Source: JBBDWJ01 sp040902925 (GTDB taxonomy: Bacteria; Acidobacteriota; Terriglobia; Bryobacterales; UBA6623). Taken from it: DNA of 15,354 bases. Made by a program: the position numbers and the translations under genes. Shown here in pieces: positions 10,342-15,354 of this stretch (position 1 is its first letter; each line of letters starts with the position of its first letter). The DNA is taken from assembly GCA_040902925.1 (NCBI GenBank), contig JBBDWJ010000274.1, positions 1-15,354 on the forward strand, in the 5' to 3' direction. The notes beneath the pieces are model-generated. The model saw nothing but the letters and a program-made list of their open reading frames with translations, was not told where the DNA came from and did not search any database.

Positions 10342-11622
10342 TTAGCCGGCTTTTTCGAGCACCGTCAGGCTAACGTTGTGGTCCTCAACCATACGGCGGG
10401 TGACCACGAACTCCTGCACCCGCTTATAAGACGGCAGATAGTACATCACGTCGAGCATCAGCTCTTCCATGATCATCCGCAGGCCGCGCGCGCCCACTTT
10501 GCGCTGCAGCGCCATGTCGGCGATCGATTCCAGCGCGTCGGGCTCGATCCGCAGCCGGATGTTTTCGAACTCGAACAGCTTCTGGTACTGCCGCACCAGC
10601 GAGTTCTTCGGCCGTGTGAGAATCTCCACCAACGCGGCTTGATCCAGATCGCCCAATACCGCCAGCACCGGCAGCCGGCCGACAAATTCGGGAATGAAGC
10701 CGTGGCGCAGCAGGTCGTGCGGCTGCACCTGGCCGAGAAGACCCAAATCCTTGTCGTCCTCGCGAGGCTGCGGCGTTCCATCGGACGGCTTGACGGCGGT
10801 CGAGGACCGGAATCCGACGACGCGCTGATCCAGGCGCCGCGCGACAACCTTTTCGAGACCCACGAAAGCGCCGCCGCAGATGAACAGGATGTTCGTCGTG
10901 TCGACGGGCGTAAACTCCTGGTGCGGATGCTTCCGGCCGCCCTGCGGCGGGACGTTCGCGACCGTGCCTTCCAAGATCTTCAGCAGCGCCTGCTGCACGC
11001 CCTCGCCCGAGACGTCGCGCGTGATCGAAGGGTTTTCGTCTTTGCGGCTGAGCTTGTCGATCTCGTCGATATAGATGATGCCCTGCTGCGCGCGCTGCAC
11101 GTCGCCGTCGGCGGCTTGCAGCAGCTTCAGGATGATGTTCTCGACGTCTTCGCCGACGTAGCCGGCTTCGGTGAGCGTCGTCGCGTCCGCGATCGCAAAC
11201 GGGACGTCCAGTATCCTCGCCAGGGTTTGCGCCAACAGCGTCTTGCCGGTTCCCGTGGGGCCCACCAGCAGAATGTTCGACTTCTGCAGTTCGACATCCC
11301 CGGCGCCGCGCTGCTTGCTCATGGAGACGCGCTTGTAGTGGTTGTAGACCGCTACCGCGAGCTTCTTCTTGGCCGACTGCTGCCCGACCACGTACTGATC
11401 CAGCTTCTCTTTCAGCGCCTGGGGTTTGGGAAGGGAGAAAAGGTTCGGAGCCGTCTTCTCGGGTTTATCGTCCTCGAGAATCGAGTTGCAGACCGCGACG
11501 CACTCGTCGCAGATATACGCTTTCGGGTAGTCACCAGGAGTTGAGATCAGCTTCCCGACCACTTCCTGACTCTTATGACAGAATGAACATCGGAGGGTCT
11601 CGTCGGAGCCGCTTCGTTTCAC
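10342..11622 (-). CDS. clpX: ATP-dependent Clp protease ATP-binding subunit ClpX
   Basis: The 426-residue protein is the AAA+ unfoldase that feeds substrates to ClpP. The N-terminal zinc-binding domain has Cys12/Cys15 and Cys38/Cys41. The ATPase core shows Walker A GPTGTGKT (121-128), the pore loop GYVG (154-157), Walker B IIYIDEID (182-189) and sensor-2 GARGLR (377-382). The ClpP-docking loop, IGF in E. coli, is VGF here (269-271), so a ClpP partner is expected. The start is GTG (11620-11622), preceded by a strong AAGGAG at 6-nt spacing. In many bacteria clpP lies directly upstream, but here a divergent gene for a secreted protein occupies that place, so clpP must be elsewhere in the genome. 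lon follows downstream. Confidence 0.99.
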   Translation of the reverse strand: MKRSGSDETLRCSFCHKSQEVVGKLISTPGDYPKAYICDECVAVCNSILEDDKPEKTAPNLFSLPKPQALKEKLDQYVVGQQSAKKKLAVAVYNHYKRVSMSKQRGAGDVELQKSNILLVGPTGTGKTLLAQTLARILDVPFAIADATTLTEAGYVGEDVENIILKLLQAADGDVQRAQQGIIYIDEIDKLSRKDENPSITRDVSGEGVQQALLKILEGTVANVPPQGGRKHPHQEFTPVDTTNILFICGGAFVGLEKVVARRLDQRVVGFRSSTAVKPSDGTPQPREDDKDLGLLGQVQPHDLLRHGFIPEFVGRLPVLAVLGDLDQAALVEILTRPKNSLVRQYQKLFEFENIRLRIEPDALESIADMALQRKVGARGLRMIMEELMLDVMYYLPSYKRVQEFVVTRRMVEDHNVSLTVLEKAG

Positions 11623-11680
11623 CCGTTACTCCTTCTACGGACACCCGTAGGGGGACTTCCGGCAATCTCCGTTTGAACCG

Positions 11681-11699
11681 CGACGCCGTGAGAGCGTCG
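11681..11699 (-). other. Hairpin in the clpX 5' leader
   Basis: A perfect 6-bp stem (CGACGC at 11681-11686 and GCGTCG at 11694-11699, 7-nt loop) falls in the predicted untranslated leader of clpX, between the promoter and the ribosome-binding site. Function unknown; it could only stabilise the leader. Confidence 0.4.
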
Positions 11700-11722
11700 T
11701 ATACCTGCCGGTAGCCTTTCTA

Positions 11723-11751
11723 ATTATCCTACGAGCGGCCCGCGATGGCAA
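11723..11751 (-). promoter_or_regulatory. Candidate sigma-70 promoter for clpX
   Basis: On the minus strand TTGCCA (11746-11751, 5 of 6 to TTGACA) and GATAAT (11723-11728, 5 of 6 to TATAAT) are separated by exactly 17 bp. Transcription would start near 11716, giving a leader of about 95 nt for clpX. This supports clpX as the first gene of its transcript, consistent with the absence of clpP upstream. Confidence 0.6.
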
Positions 11752-11840
11752 TGCATCTCCAGGGTAATAAGGCATTTTGAGGGACCAATCCCAGCCTTCC
11801 CCTGGTAGCCGTATACGGCACAAGGTCCCATAATCTCCTT

Positions 11841-12611
11841 ATGCTGGGCAAGTGCAAATTGCGCGGATTCCTGTACACGCTGGTCTTTTTCGCACTGGCG
11901 CTGGGCGCTCAAACCAGTGCGGGCAATGAAGATCAGGCTGCCCGTGACAAGGGCTGGAAGCTGCTTCAACAGGCGCGCGAAGCCTTCCGCGCCGGCGGCG
12001 CCCCAGCCTCGATCCATGACTATAGCTTCGACCTAACCACCGAAATTCATACGCCTCAGGGTGTAGCCCAGCTTACAAGCCGGAGTTTTTTTATTTATCC
12101 CGATGCCATCCGCCAGGAAATTAACACCCCGCAAGGAAAAGCCGTCATCGTATTCGACGGCGAGCGGGCCTGGCAGCACGGCGATGCCGGCCGCCGGGAT
12201 CTTTCCGATCAGGCCGCCCAGCAGATCCGCGCCGAGATGGACCGCAATAATCTTCTCATCGGCCCGCCGCCCGACCCGGCTTTCGTCCGCTATACCGGCA
12301 GCGAGGATGTGGCCGGCCGGCCAGTCGATGTCGTGCAAATTGCCGACCTCGGCGGTACCCTAGTGCGCCTGTCCATAGATGCGCAAACGCACGACGTGCT
12401 CAAGCATACGTTTGTCGGCGACACGCCCCAGGGGCTGGCGCAAGTCGAGGAAATCTTCTCCGACTTCGGGGAGGCCGGCGGCTACCGCTGGTACCATCAC
12501 CGCAAGGTCCTCCGCAACGGCGAGCAGGCCCTGGAGAGCACCCGCTCCAACCTGCGAGTGAACGTGGGTTACGAGGAAACGCGGCTGCTCGCGGATGGGC
12601 CGTTGCGGTAG
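11841..12611 (+). CDS. Exported protein, probably LolA/LolB-like fold, function unknown
   Basis: The 256-residue protein begins with a signal peptide (basic MLGKCKLRGF, hydrophobic core about 9-22, likely cleavage near residue 27). The mature part alternates short beta-type segments such as TSRSFFIYPDAIRQEINTP (79-97), KAVIVFDGERAWQHG (100-114), RPVDVVQIADLGG (160-172) and RLSIDAQTHDVLKH (176-189), the pattern of the half-barrel fold of LolA, LolB and 'outer membrane lipoprotein-sorting protein' families. This is a fold-level guess; I do not recognise the specific family. It is divergent from clpX with 218 bp between them. No ribosome-binding site is seen before the ATG, while a CATAAT hexamer ends 6 nt upstream, so the mRNA could be leaderless. 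The protein from 14308 has a similar layout. Confidence 0.85.
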   Translation: MLGKCKLRGFLYTLVFFALALGAQTSAGNEDQAARDKGWKLLQQAREAFRAGGAPASIHDYSFDLTTEIHTPQGVAQLTSRSFFIYPDAIRQEINTPQGKAVIVFDGERAWQHGDAGRRDLSDQAAQQIRAEMDRNNLLIGPPPDPAFVRYTGSEDVAGRPVDVVQIADLGGTLVRLSIDAQTHDVLKHTFVGDTPQGLAQVEEIFSDFGEAGGYRWYHHRKVLRNGEQALESTRSNLRVNVGYEETRLLADGPLR

Positions 12612-12892
12612 AGACCATCGGATGTAGTCCTTGCCGGGCATCGCATCAGGCCTCCACGACCATGGATCTCAGCGGTGATGAGGCAGGTCTGAGCCGCCAT
12701 ACACCCAAGAAATAGCCGCAAACGATCCGAGCCCATCCGCAAGGATGGGGTCCACCCTTCGAACTCCTACCGGGACCAAGGGCGAGGGGCATGCCTGAAG
12801 CCCCGATGCGATGCGCCGAGGGCTGAACACGCGATTAACTACACGCGTTACCGCATCGAATGATTCAGGATTGGTTGCTTGGGAAGGGAAGC

Positions 12893-12924
12893 AAAAAAAC
12901 ACCCGGCCGGAAAACCGACCGGGT
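12893..12924 (-). terminator. Strong intrinsic terminator on the minus strand
   Basis: On the minus strand a 10-position stem (ACCCGGTCGG against CCGGCCGGGT, nine pairs and one mismatch) with a TTTT loop is followed, after one G, by a run of seven T (plus-strand A-run 12893-12899). This is the clearest Rho-independent terminator in the window. No leftward coding gene lies directly upstream, so it probably ends a non-coding transcript. It could also insulate against antisense transcription into the gene ending at 12611. Confidence 0.85.
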
Positions 12925-13155
12925 AGCTTCGAGTGAAAACCGTAGTATGAGGCTCGATATCCGGGAACTCAGCAGTTCCAGGAAGACCCGGCGGGGCCGA
13001 ACCGAACGCTACAGCCGTCGAAAGTGCCCTCCACTGGGTTCCGCATACCCGCTTAACAATTTCGACCGCCGATCGTTGATCCGACCCCGAGCCCGTCGTT
13101 CGCACAAGGCGTAGACCAGCCGATTCCGGGATCCTCGGGAACTCTTGCGAGTTCC
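12893..13155 (-). ncRNA. Candidate structured non-coding RNA ending in an intrinsic terminator
   Basis: Read on the minus strand, this 263-nt stretch can form a series of local helices before the terminator. They are GGAACTC-GCAA-GAGTTCC with a GNRA loop (13138-13155); a CCCGAG/CTCGGG helix (13134-13139 with 13086-13091, overlapping the first by two bases); and a 7-bp helix GTCGAAA/TTTCGAC (13060-13066 with 13017-13023) enclosing two small hairpins (13036-13050 and 13024-13034). A second GGAACT/AGTTCC hairpin (12961-12982) and a TCGAG/CTCGA hairpin with a 19-nt loop (12929-12957) follow, then the terminator. The pattern suggests a functional RNA. It does not match RNase P RNA, tmRNA, 6S or SRP RNA signatures that I know. 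The 5' end is a guess and no good promoter was found. Confidence 0.45.
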
Positions 13156-13386
13156 TTCACACGCGACTATTGCACGCTCTGGACCATTCCCCATTCCATC
13201 TTCCAAACGAGGCGAATTGTTTCTGAAAATTTTGAAGACGCACACGCGCCGCCATGCCGTCGCAGCGTCTAAACAGCAGCAAATCAATCGTGTCCGCATT
13301 TGATGCGAACGCTCGTCACGTACTCGCAATGCCCGAAGGCGCGCGCGTGTTCGCGCGGCCTGCGATCACAGCACAAATAATCGACC

Positions 13387-13419
13387 GGTCAATTCTTACA
13401 GGGGTACGTAAATTTGACC
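13387..13419. repeat. Short inverted repeat, possible operator or element end
   Basis: GGTCAA (13387-13392) and TTGACC (13414-13419) are inverted around 21 bp of locally A/T-rich sequence. It could be a protein-binding site or the worn end of an insertion element, but no matching second end or transposase is present in the window. Confidence 0.25.
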
Positions 13420-13432
13420 TACCTTAGTTGCC

Positions 13433-13456
13433 GCTACCTACTTCTCAAGAGGTAGC
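13433..13456. other. Interrupted hairpin
   Basis: A 7-bp stem (GCTACCT at 13433-13439, AGGTAGC at 13450-13456) continues past a single unpaired A as CTT/AAG with a CTC loop, ten pairs in all. There is no T-run on either side, so it is not an intrinsic terminator. Its role is unknown. Confidence 0.45.
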
Positions 13457-13690
13457 ACGGTGGTGGAAGGCGCACGCGAAGCACCGGCAAGCGTGGCCGT
13501 CGCAATGAAATGCGAGCGTGACGACGAAACGACGTAAGCCGCATAAACATTGCATAAACAACGCCACCGAAACTTCGGACGCTGCTTGTTGAGCGGCGCT
13601 CGTACTCAGAACAGAGATCACAAAATTGCCCGCTCCAATCGATCCGTTCTGGCATGCGGCATAGTACTTTGGCCCGGATGGGTTGTCTTG

Positions 13691-13730
13691 TTTTCCACGT
13701 TCGTTCTCCACATCGTTCGTTCTCCACATT
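13691..13730 (+). repeat. 16-bp tandem repeat containing DnaA-box-like sequences
   Basis: Two adjacent 16-bp units (13699-13714 and 13715-13730, GTTCGTTCTCCACAT plus one variable base) match at 15 of 16 positions. Each contains TTCTCCACA (13704-13712 and 13720-13728), one mismatch from the DnaA box TTATCCACA. A third, weaker copy TTTTCCACG lies at 13691-13699. No other replication-origin feature such as dnaA, dnaN or an AT-rich unwinding tract is nearby. Confidence 0.6.
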
Positions 13731-13868
13731 CCGCGCCGTGCTTGAGCGCACGATTCTCTCGCGACAACTAACCGCTGTTCAACTTTGAAGTTTGCTAGTG
13801 CGGGCGAGAGCATCCCCGGATGCTACGGCCTGCGTCGCTCCATGCCCCGTGCTAGCGCCTTGGATCCT

Positions 13869-13934
13869 AGCGGCTCGGCGAGACTCAGCGACTCAGCTAC
13901 CCAGCGACTCAGCTACCCCGGGACCCAGCGGCTC
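13869..13934 (+). repeat. Degenerate octamer tandem repeat
   Basis: The stretch is built from 8-bp words of the form AGCKRCYC: AGCGGCTC, a 10-bp interruption, AGCGACTC, AGCTACCC, AGCGACTC, AGCTACCC, CGGGACCC, AGCGGCTC. Within it the 16-bp unit CAGCGACTCAGCTACC occurs twice in perfect tandem (13886-13901 and 13902-13917). It is a minisatellite-like tract in non-coding DNA and probably variable in copy number. Confidence 0.7.
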
Positions 13935-13990
13935 ACAGGCGTACAGGCACGAAGGGATCGACTAGAAGCCCAGTGCGACAGGCCACGCCC

Positions 13991-14043
13991 GCCGAGTCAC
14001 GCTCTACCGGCAGCCGTGGGATACGGTTGCCGCGTCGGCTTTT
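13991..14043 (+). other. Strong hairpin followed by a short T-run
   Basis: GGCAGCCGT (14009-14017) and ACGGTTGCC (14023-14031) form nine pairs including one G-T around a 5-nt loop, extended by C14008-G14032. Outside it GCCGA (13991-13995) can pair with TCGGC (14035-14039), which is followed directly by TTTT (14040-14043). On the plus strand this could end transcription coming from the left, but the T-run is short and the outer helix is interrupted, so terminator status is tentative. Confidence 0.35.
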
Positions 14044-14307
14044 GAATTCAACCTGTTCGACGTGCCCCGCAACGATACCCAATATTTGGGGTGGGCATTG
14101 CACGGGATTTCCTGCCTGAGCGGCGGAACGGAAGACGCCAGTGCGTTGTTGATCAAGTGCCCCTCGGTTACGGTGGGGCCGGTCCGGTTTCCCCCAGCCG
14201 CCAGCCGCGGAATTGTAACCCCTTCCGCAGCGCCAGCCGTATTAGTAGAAGCCCGAACTCTCCGAGCCGGCCGCGGCATCTGCGAGAATTCGTTTTGCCG
14301 AACCGCC

Positions 14308-15147
14308 ATGCAAGTGCTCTTCCGACTGGCCCTACTGACAAGCTTCGCTGGCTATCTGCCCATCGCCGCAGGGGATCCGGCTGCCAAGCAGGAACATCCG
14401 CCGGCCAAGGAAATCATCGCTAAGGCTGTCGAATGGGCGCAGTGGCACCACGAACAGAAATTTTACAAGCGCTGGCGGTTGGAGCACGTTTACACGGCTC
14501 GCCACCTCAACGATGCCGAAGCGGTTCAGTCGACCGAAACCCGCTCTTTCCAGGTTTATCCCCTGGCCGGCGAGCAGTTTTACGAGCTGGAAACGCGCGA
14601 CGGTCAGCCCCTGAGCCGATCCGATCTTCGCAAGGAAACCAAACGCAAGCGGGAGTTCATCGAGAAAGCAAACAAGAAAGCGACCGGGAAAAGCAGTGTG
14701 CCGGACGACGAGGATGAAGAGGAGTTCAACTTCGACCACGAGCTGGTCAGCCGCTACCGGGCCGAAGTCACCGGGCTGGAAGAAATCGCCGGACGGTCGG
14801 CCTACGTCTTGACGTTCGAGCCCAAGGAAGGCCCGCTGCCGGTGCGGCGGCGCGCCGATCATGCGCTGAATCATTCACGCGGCAAGCTGTGGATCGACAG
14901 CAAGGATTTCGTGGTGCTCCAGGTGGATTTCGAACTCATGGAGCCCGTGAGACTCTGGGGTGGCATCCTCGGTTCGCTCAGCCGCATGCACGGCAGGCTG
15001 ACCCTGACGGAACTGGGCGGCGGCGCCTGGTACTACAAACACCTCGACGTCTACGTCAAAGGCCGAGTGCTCGTAAAATCCTTCCACCAGGACATGCGGC
15101 TCGAATGGAAGGATTTCCTGCCGGTTGCAAGCTCCGGTGGTCTTTAG
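14308..15147 (+). CDS. Exported protein with LolA-like layout and charged insert, function unknown
   Basis: I place the start at the ATG 14308-14310 because it opens a clear signal peptide (MQVLFRLALLTSFAGYLPIA, cleavage near 21); the frame is open back to 14062 but that part looks non-coding. The protein is then 279 residues. The mature part has beta-rich stretches such as ETRSFQVYPLAGEQFYELET (77-96), GRSAYVLTFEP (162-172), GKLWIDSKDFVVLQVDFELM (192-211) and GGAWYYKHLDVYVKGRV (238-254), resembling LolA/LolB or 'outer membrane lipoprotein-sorting' domains. An insert (about 105-142) is first Lys/Arg-rich, then strongly acidic (DDEDEEEFNFD). No specific family is recognised. It shares the order of motifs with the protein encoded from 11841, so the two may be distant paralogues. 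No ribosome-binding site is evident. Confidence 0.85.
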   Translation: MQVLFRLALLTSFAGYLPIAAGDPAAKQEHPPAKEIIAKAVEWAQWHHEQKFYKRWRLEHVYTARHLNDAEAVQSTETRSFQVYPLAGEQFYELETRDGQPLSRSDLRKETKRKREFIEKANKKATGKSSVPDDEDEEEFNFDHELVSRYRAEVTGLEEIAGRSAYVLTFEPKEGPLPVRRRADHALNHSRGKLWIDSKDFVVLQVDFELMEPVRLWGGILGSLSRMHGRLTLTELGGGAWYYKHLDVYVKGRVLVKSFHQDMRLEWKDFLPVASSGGL

Positions 15148-15354
15148 CGGATCGCCGGCTATCTAAGGCGTCGGGTCCGAGCCCGGCTTGGCGCCTTGGT
15201 TTCCCTGCGCTGGTGCAGCGCCATCCTGCAAGTAGCGGGCCCCGCGGCCTCGCGGACGTTATCGCGGGTCGCCCGCGTAGGTCTCCCAATCTAAAACAAA
15301 CACTGCTGTCCGGCTAAAATCTCTCACTGGCCGATAACCGGTGGGGAATCAATC
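15148..15354. other. Right-edge intergenic region with three GC hairpins
   Basis: No gene is seen after the last stop codon. Three hairpins follow one another: AAGGCG/CGCCTT (15165-15170 with 15192-15197, inner CGGG/CCCG pairing, then a weak GGTTT), GCGCTG-GTG-CAGCGC (15207-15221) and CGCGGG-TCG-CCCGCG (15263-15277). The first may help end the preceding transcript. The sequence becomes A-rich after 15290, as in a promoter region. Confidence 0.5.
15330..15337 (+). promoter_or_regulatory. Match to the sigma-28 -10 motif at the right edge
   Basis: GCCGATAA at 15330-15337 equals the -10 consensus of flagellar sigma-28 (FliA) promoters. TAAA lies upstream at 15315-15318 but with only an 11-nt gap instead of about 15, so the match is incomplete. 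The same bases can also form a CACTGG/CCGGTG hairpin. The gene it would control lies outside the window. Confidence 0.25.

Larger units (their letters stand above)
12612..14307. other. Long region without a convincing gene, rich in hairpins and short repeats
   Basis: About 1.7 kb lies between the two exported-protein genes. Open frames here (for example 12669-12902, 13009-13329, 13434-13751 and 13445-13813, all minus, and 12860-13114, plus) overlap one another, have unusual Cys/Arg-rich composition, and show no motif or ribosome-binding site that I trust. Structures that can be pointed to: a GNRA-type hairpin at 12732-12749 (CCCATCC-GCAA-GGATGGG), a GGGGC/GCCCC hairpin near 12786-12804, the terminator and hairpin chain at 12893-13155, a hairpin at 13433-13456, 16-bp tandem repeats at 13699-13730, octamer repeats at 13869-13934 and a strong hairpin at 14009-14031. 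No tRNA, rRNA or mobile element gene was recognised. Confidence 0.7.

Noticed and set aside
12700..13040. tmRNA start on the minus strand
   Set aside because: TTTCGACGG near 13017 resembles the tmRNA 5' signature, but there is no CCA-ended tRNA-like 3' half, no tag-peptide frame, and an intrinsic terminator lies only about 150 nt downstream.
13387..13456. End of an insertion sequence
   Set aside because: GGGGTACG-type ends and inverted GGTCAA repeats are suggestive, but there is no partner end, target duplication or transposase fragment in the window.
12669..13813. Small open frames on the minus strand (12669-12902, 12848-13105, 13009-13329, 13434-13751, 13445-13813)
   Set aside because: They overlap each other in different frames, lack ribosome-binding sites and recognisable motifs, and several coincide with the hairpins, terminator or tandem repeats.
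13991..14031. tRNA D-arm-like sequence on the minus strand
   Set aside because: GCCGGTAGAGC resembles a D-arm, but there is no acceptor stem, anticodon arm or T-arm around it.
14062..14307. Upstream extension of the exported-protein frame at 14308
   Set aside because: The extension has no recognisable coding character and would place 82 residues before an obvious signal peptide.

Overview
The window reads as a piece of a G+C-rich, diderm bacterial chromosome. The mixture (a clpX-lon-engB-rho cluster, a lipoprotein-type sugar-binding protein, an NRAMP homologue beside a soluble MgtE-like sensor, and secreted proteins that look like the LolA/LolB fold) fits Acidobacteriota, possibly the Solibacter/Bryobacter side. 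That placement is a judgement from gene content and protein style, not from a marker-gene comparison. No plasmid, phage, transposase or CRISPR genes were seen.

Layout. Positions 51 to 11622 are all transcribed leftwards. Read in the direction of transcription, the order is clpX (ATPase of the Clp protease), lon (ATP-dependent protease), engB (ribosome assembly GTPase), rho (termination factor), then a short intergenic region with an inverted pair of REP-like units. Next come a sugar-type ABC system made of a binding lipoprotein and a double ATPase but no permease, and a two-gene unit encoding a soluble PRC-MgtE_N-CBS protein followed 22 bp later by an NRAMP-family transporter. To the right of clpX the direction flips: two rightward genes for exported LolA-like proteins (11841-12611 and 14308-15147) flank about 1.7 kb with no convincing gene. 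That gap holds a very good intrinsic terminator on the minus strand, preceded by a chain of hairpins, plus several short tandem repeats.

How it works together. clpX, lon, engB and rho are housekeeping genes for protein turnover, ribosome assembly and transcription termination; the clpX-lon-engB order is known from other bacteria, but clpP is not next to clpX here. The most interesting protein pair is the soluble MgtE sensor with the NRAMP transporter. The transporter lacks the canonical DPGN and metal-binding Met motifs, and the partner is the Mg2+-sensing half of MgtE without its channel, so the two may form a split, sensor-gated divalent-cation importer. The most interesting non-coding item is a candidate structured RNA on the minus strand at about 12893-13155.
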